From an uncultured Niabella sp. (GTDB lineage: Bacteria; Bacteroidota; Bacteroidia; Chitinophagales; Chitinophagaceae), in assembly GCA_934486785.1 (NCBI GenBank), contig CAKSQK010000005.1, forward strand, positions 62,001-126,000: 64,000 nt of DNA, in the 5' to 3' direction. This document shows positions 1 through 9,252 of this stretch, in pieces (within the stretch, counting starts at the first letter, position 1; each line of letters starts with the position of its first letter). Both the position numbers and the translations under genes were made by a program. Under the pieces are notes generated by a model. That model was given only the letters and a program-made list of their open reading frames with translations, was not told the origin of the DNA and ran no database searches.

Positions 1-680
1 ATGTACCGTGCGCCATTGATGGCATACACGCCAATATCCATTAATGAGCCGCCGCCAGCGAGTTTTTTATCCAGCCGCCACTGGTTGGGATTGCCAATTC
101 TGAAACCCGAAAGTCCCTGGAAAAAACGTATCCTGCCCAACTCGCCGGCGTTGCGCATGCGTATCACCTCAAGCGTATTGGCTTCAAAGCGCATACGGTA
201 ACCAATAAGCAATTGAACTTTATTTTGATTGCAGGCGGCAATCATTTCTGCAGCTTCTTTAGCGGTATTGGCCATGGGTTTTTCACAAATCACATGCTTG
301 CCGGCATTGGCTGCCCTAATGGTGTGGTTGTGATGCAACCCGTTTGGCGTGATCACATAAACCGCGTCAATATCGGGATTGTTTTTAATGCTGTCAAAGT
401 TTTGGTAATTGTAACAGTTTTTATCAGGAATATTGTATTTGGCTTTCCATGTTTCAATTTTAGACGGTGTGCCGCTTATCAGTCCGGCAACTTTTGCGCG
501 CTTGCAATTTTGCATAGATTCTGCCACACGGTTGGCATAACCACCCAGGCCCATTAGTGCCACGCGCAGCACCGGGCCAGTTGCCTGCTGGCTGAGTGCG
601 GCCAGCCCGTCTTTTGAAAAAAATGCCAGGCCCGTAGCCGCTAAGGATATTTTTTGTATAAAATGTCTTCTGCTGCTCAT
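1..680 (-). CDS. Gfo/Idh/MocA family oxidoreductase, Tat-exported, C-terminus outside window
   Basis: This gene reads leftwards from an ATG at 680 and runs off the window, so only about 226 N-terminal residues are visible. The start has a twin-arginine signal (SRRHFIQK followed by a hydrophobic stretch), so export through the Tat pathway is expected. After it come a Rossmann NAD(P)-binding motif (MGLGGYANR, around residues 44-52) and the family signature CEKPMANT (around residue 133), which carries the lysine typical of glucose-fructose oxidoreductase-like enzymes. The IGYRMRFE and SLMDIGVYAINGARY stretches also match this family. The substrate is probably a sugar or sugar derivative, but this cannot be narrowed from the sequence. 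It lies downstream of nifJ but is separated from it by a terminator hairpin, so it is probably transcribed on its own. Confidence 0.85.
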   Translation of the reverse strand, partial: MSSRRHFIQKISLAATGLAFFSKDGLAALSQQATGPVLRVALMGLGGYANRVAESMQNCKRAKVAGLISGTPSKIETWKAKYNIPDKNCYNYQNFDSIKNNPDIDAVYVITPNGLHHNHTIRAANAGKHVICEKPMANTAKEAAEMIAACNQNKVQLLIGYRMRFEANTLEVIRMRNAGELGRIRFFQGLSGFRIGNPNQWRLDKKLAGGGSLMDIGVYAINGARY

Positions 681-732
681 ATATAAGTTTTAGAAAATAA
701 CCGTGAAACAAAACGCTTTGCATGGTGAAGAT

Positions 733-764
733 AAAAAAAGACTGCTACAAAAAGTAACAGTCTT
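733..764 (-). terminator. Intrinsic terminator after nifJ
   Basis: On the minus strand, AAGACTG plus TAC pairs with GTA plus CAGTCTT around a loop of five T, with one mismatch in the stem. A run of seven T follows. It sits about 33 bp after the nifJ stop codon and before the Gfo/Idh gene. Confidence 0.75.
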
Positions 765-796
765 AATCACTCAGCAAATGATTATTAAATATGATC

Positions 797-3700
797 TTAC
801 AGGCCGGTTAAAATGTGCAGCCTGTCCCATTTATTGGTTTTCATTTCTTCAGCCAGCTCTAAAAACTCTGCTGCTTTTTCAGGGTTTTTCTGCAGTATGA
901 TCTTATAGCGGTTTTCGTGGTACATAAAGTCGCTCAGCGGTATTGACGGGTCTTTGGTATCCAGCACAAATCTTTGGCCTTTGGGCTTTAAAGGATTGTA
1001 GTGAAACAGTGGCCAGTAGCCGCTTTTAACTGCAAACTGCTGCTCTTCTGCTCCTTTGCTCATATCAATGCCGTGGGCAATGCAGTGCGCGTAAGCAATA
1101 ATGAGAGATGGGCCGGGGTAAGCTTCAGCTTCCTGAATGCAGCGCAAAGTGTGTGCATCATTACCTGCCATGGCCACTTGTGCCACATAAGCTGTGCCAT
1201 GTGCAATGGCCTGCATGGCCAGGTCTTTTTTACCGGTGGTTTTACCATTCACGCTAAACTTGGCGCTGGCGCCCAGCGGTGTGGATTTTGAAGTCTGTCC
1301 GCCGGTATTGCTGTACACCTCGGTATCCAGCACCAGTATGTTCACGTTTTCGCCGGTTGCCAGCACGTGGTCAAGGCCGCCAAAACCAATATCGTAAGCC
1401 CAGCCATCGCCGCCAATGATCCAGATGGATTTTTTTTCCAGGAAATCAGCCAGGTGATAAAGATCTTTCGCCGCGGGCGTTCCTATGCTTTCCAGCTTCA
1501 GCTTCAGCAGGTTGACCAGCTCATGCCTGATCTGCAATTCAGCTTCAGATGATTCGGGTGCATTAAGAATTTTATTTACCAGTTCTTCACCAATAAAGGG
1601 GCGCAGTTCATCCAGTAGCTGCATGGCCATTTGCTTTTTCTTATTGCTTGCCAGCGCAAGGCCAAGGCCAAATTCCGCATTGTCTTCAAACAGGCTGTTG
1701 GCCCATGCAGGTCCGTGACCTTTTGCATTGTGTGTCCACGGTGTGGTGGGTAGGTTGCCACCAAAAATTGACGTACAACCTGTGGCGTTTGCCACGATCA
1801 TTCTTTCACCAAACAATTGGGTAACCAGCTTGATGTAAGGTGTTTCTCCACATCCGGAGCAGGCGCCACTAAATTCAAACAGCGGTTCAAGAAATTGCGA
1901 GCCTTTTACCGTGTTTTTGTTAATGGAGGTACGATCCATTACCGGGAGCGACATAAAGAAATCCCAGTTTTGGCGCTCTGCTTCCTGGATGGGAATTTTA
2001 TCCATCATATCGATGGCTTTGTGTCCCTGTATAGTTTTGCTTAAAGCGGGGCAGTATTCTACACAAAGCGAACAGCCGGTACAATCATCAGTAGATACCT
2101 GCAGGGTGTAAGCCTGTGTTTCTTTATTAAATTCTTTACCAATTGGGTTGGCGTGTTTAAATGTTTCGGGTGCATTTTCCAGCAATGCTTTATCATAAAC
2201 TTTGGGCCTGATGCATGCATGTGGGCAGATAAGATAACATTTCCCGCACTGAGTACAAAGGTTGGGGTCCCAAACCGGTACGGCATCTGCAATGTTTCTT
2301 TTTTCCCATTTGGTAGTACCGCTTGGGTAGGTGCCATCAACCGGAAAGGCGCTTACCGGCAAGTCGTCACCTTCACCTGCAATAATGCGGCCCAGCACAT
2401 CATTCACAAATTCAGGCGCACCGGGTGCCACAGGGTTGCCCAGTGGGGTATCACCAATTGGGTACTGGCTATAATCTACTTCATACAAACCATTCACGGC
2501 AAGGTCAATGGCTTCATAGTTTTTCTGAACCACGGCATCGCCTTTTTTAGAGTAGGTTTTGTAAGCGGCCTCTTTAATTTTTGCAATGGCTTCTTCGCGT
2601 GGCAAAATATTGCTGATGGCAAAAAAGCAGGTTTGTAAAATAGTATTGATGCGGTTGCCCATACCGGCTTCCTTAGCTACGGCGTAGGCATTGATGGCAT
2701 AAAATTTTATTTTTTTGCGAATAATGTCTTCCTGAACTCTTTTGGGTATCCTGCTCCACAGCTCTTCTTTGTCGTAAGGGGTGTTCAGTAAGAAAATGGC
2801 GCCATCCACCGCGTGTTTTAAAATATCATAAATAGACAGGTAGTTAAAATGATGGCAGGCAATAAAATTAGCCGAGTTGATGAGGTAAGTGGAATGAATG
2901 GGCTTTTTACCAAAACGCAGGTGCGATGTGGTAAGAGAGCCTGATTTTTTTGAATCATATACAAAATAACCCTGTACGTGATTATCGGTTTCGTCGCCAA
3001 TTATTTTAATGGAATTTTTATTGGCGCTCACGGTGCCATCGGCGCCAAGCCCGTAAAACAGTCCGCGAAATAAGTGTTGGTCTTCAAGGTTGAAATTTTT
3101 ATCGTAAGAAAGGCTTGAGTGGGTCACATCATCTTCAATACCAACCGTAAAATGATTTTTGGGTTTTTCATTGTCAAGTTCGTTGTATATGGCAACAACC
3201 ATTGCCGGAGTAAATTCTTTAGATGATAAGCCGTAGCGGCCACCAATCACTTTTGGGCGAATGATATTATCAGTTTCATTAAATGCGTTGATGACGTTCA
3301 TATACAGCGGTTCGCCTACGCCATTGGGTTCCTTTGTACGATCAAGCACCGCTATGCGCTGTACGGTTTTGGGAATAGCATTTACAAAAGCCTGTACATC
3401 CATAGGGCTGAAGAGCCGCACGATCACCACACCTACTTTTTGCCCGTTTCCGTTAAGATGGTCCACCGTTTCTTTTACGGCACAGGCTCCCGAACCCATA
3501 ATCACGATCACCTTTTCGGCATCTTCGGCGCCGTAATATTCGTATAATTTATACTGGCGGCCGGTGAGTTTTGCAAACTGGTTCATGGTTTCCTGCGTAA
3601 TGCCTGGCAGGTTGTTCATGTACATATTAGCAGCCTCGCGGCTTTGAAAGAATACATCAGGGTTTTGTGCCGTACCCCGGATAAAAGGTTTTTTAGGATT

Positions 3701-4345
3701 TAATGCTCTGTTGCGATGCGCATGTATGGCATTCATATCCAGCATTTGCAGGATCACATCATCTTTCAGCACTTCCACTTCATTCAGCTCGTGCGAGGTG
3801 CGGAAGCCATCAAAGATATTTAAGAACGGAATTCTTGCTTTAAGCGTGGCGGCATGAGCGATCATTGCCATATCCATCACTTCCTGCGGGTTGTTCCCAA
3901 ACAGCATGGCCCATCCCGCGGAGCGGCAGGCCATCACATCACTGTGATCGCCAAAAATTGAAAGTGCATGTGTGGCAAGTGTTCTGGCTGCAATGTGAAA
4001 AACGGCCGGGGTAAGCTCGCCCGCTATTTTGTACATGTTGGGGATCATTAACAGCAATCCCTGCGATGCCGTAAATGTGGATGCCAGCGCACCACCCTGA
4101 AGTGCGCCGTGAATGGTGCCCGCAGCGCCGGCTTCACTTTGCATTTCCATAATACGGGGTACAGCGCCAAAAACGTTTTTTAAATTTTTAGCGCTCCATT
4201 CATCAGCCCATTCGCCCATTGTTGAAGAAGGCGTAATCGGGTAAATAGCACAAACCTCACTGCATTTATATGCTATATAAGCCGCAGCTTCGTTGCCGTC
4301 CATTACTTCCAGCCCGGGCTTTATAGCAGGATGATCTTTTTCCAT
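797..4345 (-). CDS. nifJ: Pyruvate:ferredoxin (flavodoxin) oxidoreductase
   Basis: Single-chain pyruvate:ferredoxin oxidoreductase of about 1182 residues, the usual length of the homodimeric bacterial enzyme. It decarboxylates pyruvate to acetyl-CoA, CO2 and reduced ferredoxin. The N-terminal pyrimidine-binding domain contains the AIYPITPSSTMGEWAD stretch. Two ferredoxin-type cluster motifs follow near residues 695 (CTQCGKCYLICP) and 753 (CTGCSLCVEYCP). The proximal cluster/TPP region CSGCGETPYIK is near residue 827, and the TPP/Mg motif GGDGWAYDIGFGG is near residue 975. A TTG nine bases upstream (4354) is also in frame, but the ATG at 4345 is the more natural start. It is monocistronic, with a terminator directly downstream. 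The enzyme implies ferredoxin-linked, possibly microaerobic or anaerobic, pyruvate metabolism. Confidence 0.95.
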   Translation of the reverse strand: MEKDHPAIKPGLEVMDGNEAAAYIAYKCSEVCAIYPITPSSTMGEWADEWSAKNLKNVFGAVPRIMEMQSEAGAAGTIHGALQGGALASTFTASQGLLLMIPNMYKIAGELTPAVFHIAARTLATHALSIFGDHSDVMACRSAGWAMLFGNNPQEVMDMAMIAHAATLKARIPFLNIFDGFRTSHELNEVEVLKDDVILQMLDMNAIHAHRNRALNPKKPFIRGTAQNPDVFFQSREAANMYMNNLPGITQETMNQFAKLTGRQYKLYEYYGAEDAEKVIVIMGSGACAVKETVDHLNGNGQKVGVVIVRLFSPMDVQAFVNAIPKTVQRIAVLDRTKEPNGVGEPLYMNVINAFNETDNIIRPKVIGGRYGLSSKEFTPAMVVAIYNELDNEKPKNHFTVGIEDDVTHSSLSYDKNFNLEDQHLFRGLFYGLGADGTVSANKNSIKIIGDETDNHVQGYFVYDSKKSGSLTTSHLRFGKKPIHSTYLINSANFIACHHFNYLSIYDILKHAVDGAIFLLNTPYDKEELWSRIPKRVQEDIIRKKIKFYAINAYAVAKEAGMGNRINTILQTCFFAISNILPREEAIAKIKEAAYKTYSKKGDAVVQKNYEAIDLAVNGLYEVDYSQYPIGDTPLGNPVAPGAPEFVNDVLGRIIAGEGDDLPVSAFPVDGTYPSGTTKWEKRNIADAVPVWDPNLCTQCGKCYLICPHACIRPKVYDKALLENAPETFKHANPIGKEFNKETQAYTLQVSTDDCTGCSLCVEYCPALSKTIQGHKAIDMMDKIPIQEAERQNWDFFMSLPVMDRTSINKNTVKGSQFLEPLFEFSGACSGCGETPYIKLVTQLFGERMIVANATGCTSIFGGNLPTTPWTHNAKGHGPAWANSLFEDNAEFGLGLALASNKKKQMAMQLLDELRPFIGEELVNKILNAPESSEAELQIRHELVNLLKLKLESIGTPAAKDLYHLADFLEKKSIWIIGGDGWAYDIGFGGLDHVLATGENVNILVLDTEVYSNTGGQTSKSTPLGASAKFSVNGKTTGKKDLAMQAIAHGTAYVAQVAMAGNDAHTLRCIQEAEAYPGPSLIIAYAHCIAHGIDMSKGAEEQQFAVKSGYWPLFHYNPLKPKGQRFVLDTKDPSIPLSDFMYHENRYKIILQKNPEKAAEFLELAEEMKTNKWDRLHILTGL

Positions 4346-4578
4346 AATATTCAAAATTTTTGAAAGCCAAAAGTACCATTATCGCTTAGCGTAAAATATG
4401 ACGTACGTCAGGTTAAAACATTTCATTGATTAGGTTTTACGCGGCATTGCAGGTTTTGGGCTGATGTTTGATTGCTGTTTATGCGCAGTTGATGATCTGC
4501 ACGTGATTGTGATAAGAATAAGCCCTGCTAATGATAATTATCATAACAATTAAACCAGCCGGCCTGACTTATTTCAGC

Positions 4579-4586
4579 TACCTTTG
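4579..4586 (+). promoter_or_regulatory. Bacteroidota -7 promoter element for the AspT-like transporter
   Basis: TACCTTTG matches the Bacteroidota housekeeping consensus TAnnTTTG exactly and lies about 60 bp before the ATG at 4647. It overlaps the in-frame TTG at 4584, which argues against that TTG as the start. No convincing -33 TTG is seen. Confidence 0.6.
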
Positions 4587-4646
4587 CGGCTTACGAAGGC
4601 TGCCAGGTTGTGTGATGAACCAAAAAAAAGATTTAATAGTTTAATT

Positions 4647-6320
4647 ATGGATTGGTTTATTGAATTATTTACAAAACATAGTGTAGCTCAAACCGTTGTC
4701 ATTTACGGACTGCTTATTTCCATCGGCATTATTTTAGGGCGGGTTAAAATTTTCGGTACATCCTTAGGTGTTACCTGGATCCTGTTCGTCAGCCTTATTG
4801 CATCTTACTTTGGCGCCACCGTAAATGTTGAAACCGTTCATTTCCTGCGCGACTTTGGCCTCATACTTTTTGTGTATTCTATCGGCCTGCAGGTAGGGCC
4901 AGGTTTCTTTTCATCTTTAAAAAGCCAGGCGCTTACGACCAACCTGCTGGCAGCAGGCGTGGTAAGTATTGGCATTTTAATTACCATATTATTTATTTAT
5001 ACAACCGGCACGCAGGTAAATGTAATGGCCGGTGTAATGAGCGGCGCTGTTACCAATACACCCGGCCTTGGCGCTGCGCAGGCAGCCATTAACGATTTGA
5101 AGATACAGGGCATGAGCGGGTCGGATATGACGCTGGCTTACGCCCTGGCTTATCCTTTTGGTGTTTTTGGCATCATACTAAGCTTTATCATTCTTAAAAA
5201 AGTATTTGGTGTAAACATTCAGCGCGAGCAGGAACTGCACCGCAGGCTGAATGCTTTGAGCGCTAAAAAAGTTGTTTCCTTTCACCTGAACGTAGACAAT
5301 GAAGGCCTGCACGGCCAGCCGTTGAAAACATTGTTTGACCTGCTTAGCGACAGGATCATTGTATCCCGCATGATGCTGGCAGACGGAAGAATTATTACGC
5401 CTACGCCCGATACTGTTTTAGGCAAAGGAGATGTATTGCTGATTGTAGCGCCGCGCCACATCAGGAAAAAATTGAACGTACTGGTTGGAAAACCCAGTGA
5501 TGTAGACCTGAAAACCGACCCGCAAAGCGTATTGATTGACCGTACAGTAGTGGTAACAAGGGCAGAAGTAACGCACAGGCGGTTGGGAGATATTGCCGGA
5601 ATGCACGAACAGGGCTTTACGCTTGCACGCCTTAGCAGGGCAGGCATAGAGGTGTTGCCTCACGGCGATCTGTTTTTACAACTTGGCGATAGGGTGAAGA
5701 TTGTTGGTACAGACGAAGGTGTTGAGAAAGCTACTAAATTGCTGGGCAACTCTGTTAAAAAACTGGATGTGCCTGAAATTGCCCCGATCTTCTTTGGTAT
5801 TGTACTGGGCGTTTTGCTGGGCAGCATACCGTTTATGGTGCCGGGTATTCCCATCCCGGTAAAAATAGGCCTTGCGGGCGGCCCGCTTATTGTGGCGCTG
5901 TTGCTGAGCAGGTTTGGCGGAGTATTGTATCTGAATAACTATATTACTTACAGCGCCAACCTGATGCTGAGGGAACTGGGTATTTGCCTGTTTCTTGCAA
6001 GTGTGGGCCTTGCCAGCGGCGCAAACCTGGGCGATGCTTTTGCCACCGGTGTAGCGTGGAAATGGATGGGTATGGGAGCGGTCATTACTATTGTGCCGTT
6101 ACTTATTGTGGGTTTTATCGCGCATAAATATTTTAAGAAAACCTATTTTGAAACCTGTGGCTTGCTCGCAGGCGCCTCAACAGATCCTCCGGCGCTGGCT
6201 TTTGCCATTAAAACAGCCGGCAACGACATTCCTTCCAATACATATGCAACCGTGTACCCGCTTACAATGATATTGAGAATTGTTGGCGCGCAGTTGCTCA
6301 TTCTTCTTTTTGCGGGGTAA
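4647..6320 (+). CDS. AspT/YidE/YbjL-type transporter with two TrkA-C domains
   Basis: Integral membrane protein of about 557 residues with the layout of the AspT/YidE/YbjL antiporter family. It has an N-terminal block of about five membrane helices (residues 10-175), two soluble TrkA-C/RCK-C domains (about residues 205-275 and 300-350), and a second homologous membrane block (about 370-555). The repeated motifs GAVTNTPGLGAAQAA in the first half and GASTDPPALAFA in the second are the characteristic duplicated signature. Characterised members exchange aspartate or other dicarboxylates, but most are uncharacterised, so no substrate is assigned. The start is placed at the ATG at 4647, giving MDWFIELF, because a promoter element covers the upstream TTG. 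Confidence 0.85.
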   Translation: MDWFIELFTKHSVAQTVVIYGLLISIGIILGRVKIFGTSLGVTWILFVSLIASYFGATVNVETVHFLRDFGLILFVYSIGLQVGPGFFSSLKSQALTTNLLAAGVVSIGILITILFIYTTGTQVNVMAGVMSGAVTNTPGLGAAQAAINDLKIQGMSGSDMTLAYALAYPFGVFGIILSFIILKKVFGVNIQREQELHRRLNALSAKKVVSFHLNVDNEGLHGQPLKTLFDLLSDRIIVSRMMLADGRIITPTPDTVLGKGDVLLIVAPRHIRKKLNVLVGKPSDVDLKTDPQSVLIDRTVVVTRAEVTHRRLGDIAGMHEQGFTLARLSRAGIEVLPHGDLFLQLGDRVKIVGTDEGVEKATKLLGNSVKKLDVPEIAPIFFGIVLGVLLGSIPFMVPGIPIPVKIGLAGGPLIVALLLSRFGGVLYLNNYITYSANLMLRELGICLFLASVGLASGANLGDAFATGVAWKWMGMGAVITIVPLLIVGFIAHKYFKKTYFETCGLLAGASTDPPALAFAIKTAGNDIPSNTYATVYPLTMILRIVGAQLLILLFAG

Positions 6321-6376
6321 ACCATTCATTTACAGTAAGGAGTTACAACAGGCAGTATGTTCCGTCAACCTTTTTG

Positions 6377-6384
6377 TATCTTTG
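6377..6384 (+). promoter_or_regulatory. -7 promoter element for mnmA
   Basis: TATCTTTG fits TAnnTTTG and lies 19 bp before the mnmA ATG at 6403, leaving a short leader. No clear -33 TTG is present at the expected spacing. Confidence 0.55.
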
Positions 6385-6402
6385 CCGTTTATTTTAGCAG
6401 CA

Positions 6403-7518
6403 ATGAGCAAAAAAGGAAAAGTATTGATGGCAATGAGCGGCGGTATTGACAGTACCGTAGCCTCTCTTATGCTGCATGATGAAGGATACGATGTGGTAGG
6501 CATAACCATGAAAACCTGGGATTACGCACAAAGCGGCGGCGGTAAAAAAGAAACCGGCTGCTGCAATGTAGACAGTTTTAACGACGCCCGCATGGCTGCC
6601 GTACAGCACGGCTTTCCCCATTTTATTTTAGACATCCGTGATGAGTTTGGCGATTTTGTGGTTGATAATTTTGTAGATGAATACCTGGCAGGCCGCACGC
6701 CCAATCCCTGTGTGCTTTGCAATACGCACATTAAATGGCGCGCCTTGCTTAAACGGGCAGATGCGCTGGGCTGCGATTATATTGCGACAGGCCATTATGC
6801 TAAAATTCATCAACACTACAATGGCCGCTATTTTATCAGCAAAGCGGTAGATCATACCAAAGACCAAAGTTATGTGCTTTGGGGGCTTGAGCAGGATTTG
6901 CTCAGCCGCACCCTGTTACCTTTAGGAGGGTACCATAAAACCGAAATCAGGCAAATGGCCGTGGATTATGGCTACCCTGAACTGGCTAAAAAAAGCGAGA
7001 GCTACGAAATTTGCTTTGTGCCGGATAATGATTACCGTAATTTTTTGCGCCGTAAAGTGCAGGGGTTAGATGAGAGAGTGAATGGTGGTAATTTTATTGA
7101 TAAATTCGGAAATGTGCTGGGGCAGCATAAAGGCTACCCGTTTTATACCATCGGGCAGCGCAAAGGCCTTGACATTGCCTTGGGCAGGCCCGTATTTGTA
7201 ACGCATATCAACCCTGATGATAATACCGTAATGCTGGGCGATGAAGAAGATCTGAATAAGAGCGGAATGATGGTAGGTAAGATCAATATGCTGAAATATG
7301 ATGCCATTACACCCGGCATGGAAGCAGTAACAAAGATTCGTTATAAAGACAGCGGTACACTTAGCAACCTTTATCCTGAAGGAGATAAAGTAAAGGTTTC
7401 ATTTTACGATCAGGCCAAAGGAATTGCCCCCGGCCAAAGCGCCGTGTTTTATGAAGGAGATGATGTGATTGGCGGCGGTATTATACAGGGCGGCAGCCTT
7501 TTACAAAAATTACTTTAG
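6403..7518 (+). CDS. mnmA: tRNA-specific 2-thiouridylase MnmA
   Basis: MnmA (TrmU) installs the 2-thio group on wobble uridine 34 of tRNA for Lys, Glu and Gln, using ATP and sulfur relayed through cysteine persulfide. The protein is about 371 residues, normal for the family. The PP-loop SGGIDST sits at residues 12-18. The two redox and catalytic cysteines are in NPCVLCN (about C103) and YEICFVPD (about C204). ATGHYAK and TIGQRKGL are further family motifs. The start is the ATG at 6403, which follows a TAnnTTTG promoter; an ORF extension upstream would overlap the preceding transporter gene and the promoter. The gene appears monocistronic. Confidence 0.97.
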   Translation: MSKKGKVLMAMSGGIDSTVASLMLHDEGYDVVGITMKTWDYAQSGGGKKETGCCNVDSFNDARMAAVQHGFPHFILDIRDEFGDFVVDNFVDEYLAGRTPNPCVLCNTHIKWRALLKRADALGCDYIATGHYAKIHQHYNGRYFISKAVDHTKDQSYVLWGLEQDLLSRTLLPLGGYHKTEIRQMAVDYGYPELAKKSESYEICFVPDNDYRNFLRRKVQGLDERVNGGNFIDKFGNVLGQHKGYPFYTIGQRKGLDIALGRPVFVTHINPDDNTVMLGDEEDLNKSGMMVGKINMLKYDAITPGMEAVTKIRYKDSGTLSNLYPEGDKVKVSFYDQAKGIAPGQSAVFYEGDDVIGGGIIQGGSLLQKLL

Positions 7519-7620
7519 CAAACAGTTGATTGTTCGCTGTTGTGATGTATTTTTATTGCGCATTGATCAGCAATCATTCGCCGGTTTAGCTTTACTACAG
7601 CCATCTCATATTGACAATTT

Positions 7621-8376
7621 ATGAAATACAGCTTTTTTCTGCTCGTCTTTTTTATAACCGTATTTACGGCATGTGAAAACACTACCGAAGAACTGGTTGC
7701 AGAATCTTATAAAGATTATTACCCGCTGCAGGTGGGAAAGTACATCACCTACCGTCTTGACTCAACTGTTTTTACAAAAAGCGGCAGCACGATTGAAACA
7801 CATAAGTACCAGGTAAAGCATACGGTGCATTCTGAAACAACTGACAACCTGGGACGTAAAGTTTTTTTGGTAAACCGGCTCGTCCGCGATGAAGCGGGAA
7901 CAGGCGCATGGCTTGAAAATGGCAGCTATAGCGTAACGCCGCTTAGCGACCGCGTGGAGGTAACGGAAAACAATATGCGGGTGATAAAGTTGATTGATCC
8001 TGTGAAGGCGGGTTTTAGCTGGCGTGGAAACGCTTACCTGCCGGCTTCTCCCTACAAGCCTCCATACGATATGGATGCAGGCAGCGATATGAACGAGTGG
8101 GTGTTTTCTTATACCGGCTCCGGAGATACTACAGTGAATGGCCAGCAATATCAAAACGTGTGGACGGTTTCACAAAACAATCATGTTTTAAATTTTCCCG
8201 TAACGCCTGATACAAGAATTGCCCTGAAAGAAGTTGGGTTTGAGAAGTATGCCAAAAACATCGGGCTGGTGTACAGGGTGTTTGATCTATACGAATACCA
8301 GGGCCCGCATGCTGATAATCCGCAGGGTACCTACACCGGTTTTGGCATTACCATGTGGATGATTGATCATAATTGA
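7621..8376 (+). CDS. Putative lipoprotein of unknown function
   Basis: Protein of 251 residues starting with a lipoprotein signal peptide: a hydrophobic stretch ends in the lipobox FTAC with the lipidated cysteine near residue 18. The mature part is predicted to be beta-rich and soluble, with no catalytic motif that I recognise. It contains YYPLQVGKYITYRLDS, a phrase typical of small Bacteroidota outer-membrane lipoproteins annotated as hypothetical. It is isolated between mnmA and the RAYT repeat region. The function is unknown, and the attachment side (periplasmic or surface) cannot be told from the sequence. Confidence 0.8.
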   Translation: MKYSFFLLVFFITVFTACENTTEELVAESYKDYYPLQVGKYITYRLDSTVFTKSGSTIETHKYQVKHTVHSETTDNLGRKVFLVNRLVRDEAGTGAWLENGSYSVTPLSDRVEVTENNMRVIKLIDPVKAGFSWRGNAYLPASPYKPPYDMDAGSDMNEWVFSYTGSGDTTVNGQQYQNVWTVSQNNHVLNFPVTPDTRIALKEVGFEKYAKNIGLVYRVFDLYEYQGPHADNPQGTYTGFGITMWMIDHN

Positions 8377-8417
8377 ATACAAATTGTTTTTTGATTATTT
8401 AGAATCGTAATTATTTC

Positions 8418-8462
8418 CATTCATTGTAGGCGCGTTGCATTGCAACGCGCCTACAATGAATG
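8418..8462. repeat. REP-like perfect palindrome upstream of the RAYT gene
   Basis: A perfect inverted repeat with 22-bp arms around a single central T. The core arm is TGTAGGCGCGTTGCA, whose complement follows at once. The same 15-bp core recurs as a palindrome at 9222-9252, on the other side of the transposase gene. Confidence 0.9.
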
Positions 8463-8588
8463 ACACCTACAATGAATGACACCTACAATGAATGACACCT
8501 ACAATGAATGACACCTACAATGAATGACACCTACAATGAATAACACCTACAATGAATAACGCCTACAATGAATAACACCTACAATGAA
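8461..8588. repeat. Eight-copy 16-bp tandem array derived from the REP foot
   Basis: Eight head-to-tail copies of a 16-bp unit (consensus TGACACCTACAATGAA). The later copies vary, with AACACC and AACGCC. Each unit contains CCTACAATGAA, the outer end of the right arm of the adjacent palindrome, so the array looks like repeated duplication of the REP boundary. Confidence 0.9.
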
Positions 8589-8642
8589 AATAATGAAATG
8601 CAACGTGCCTATAACGTATCATTTGCCCTGATTCATTTGTGA

Positions 8643-9212
8643 ATGTCTTCATTTAAAAAATATACTGATGGTTCTGTTAGGCTGCCCGGATGGGATTATA
8701 GAAATCAGGGTAGATATTTTATAACTATTTGTTGCGGTGGCAGGTTGCATTTTTTTGGAAAATGTAAAAATGGGTTGATGGCATTATCACAAATAGGCCA
8801 AGTCGCACATGATTTTTGGAGCCAGATACCCAGTCATTTTCCCAATGCGAAACTGGATGTTTTCCAGGTAATGCCAAATCATATTCACGGAATTATCATA
8901 CTATCAGGCGATCTGATAACAGCCCGAAACTCTTATAGCATTAATGATAATGATGGCGATAGGAAAAAGAATGAATATTTTAAGGAAATAACTCCTAAGG
9001 CAGGCTCCATCTCCACCATAATTCGCTCCTATAAATCATCGTGCAGTAAACATATCAACCTTATCACTCCTGATCATGGGTTTTTTTGGCAACCGCGGTA
9101 CTACGATCATATCATTCGTAATAACGAAGAATATTTTCGCATTAAAAATTATATTATCAACAATCCCAAACATTGGAAACAGGATAAATTTTTTAATGAA
9201 CGGAATTTTTAA
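8643..9212 (+). CDS. REP-associated tyrosine transposase (RAYT, Y1 HUH family)
   Basis: Protein of 189 residues of the Y1 transposase (IS200-like) superfamily, RAYT branch. The HUH metal-binding motif is NHIHG (His80 and His82) in the context QVMPNHIHGII. Upstream is the family N-terminus RLPGWDYRNQGRYFITIC. The C-terminal FFWQPRYYDHIIRN carries candidate catalytic tyrosines, followed by the helix region EEYFRIKNYIINNP. Such enzymes cut single-stranded REP palindromes and are thought to disperse them. Here the gene lies between two copies of the same palindrome (8418-8462 and 9222-9252) with tandem half-units on both sides, so the target repeats and the enzyme form one unit. The gene appears intact and full length. 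Confidence 0.92.
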   Translation: MSSFKKYTDGSVRLPGWDYRNQGRYFITICCGGRLHFFGKCKNGLMALSQIGQVAHDFWSQIPSHFPNAKLDVFQVMPNHIHGIIILSGDLITARNSYSINDNDGDRKKNEYFKEITPKAGSISTIIRSYKSSCSKHINLITPDHGFFWQPRYYDHIIRNNEEYFRIKNYIINNPKHWKQDKFFNERNF

Positions 9213-9221
9213 AAAATACGA

Positions 9222-9252
9222 TGTAGGCGCGTTGCATTGCAACGCGCCTACA
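9222..9252. repeat. REP-like palindrome downstream of the RAYT gene
   Basis: TGTAGGCGCGTTGCA, a central T, and its exact complement: 15-bp arms identical to the core of the upstream palindrome. It starts 9 bp after the transposase stop codon. Confidence 0.9.

Noticed and set aside
1001..3536. Open frames on the plus strand opposite nifJ
   Set aside because: They are shadows of a strongly conserved gene on the other strand and have no family motifs.
4584..4646. N-terminal extension of the AspT-like transporter from a TTG start
   Set aside because: The TTG lies inside a TACCTTTG promoter element and the added residues are not membrane-like.
8461..8588. CRISPR-like array
   Set aside because: Repeats of 16 bp follow each other without spacers, and they derive from the adjacent REP palindrome; no cas genes are present.
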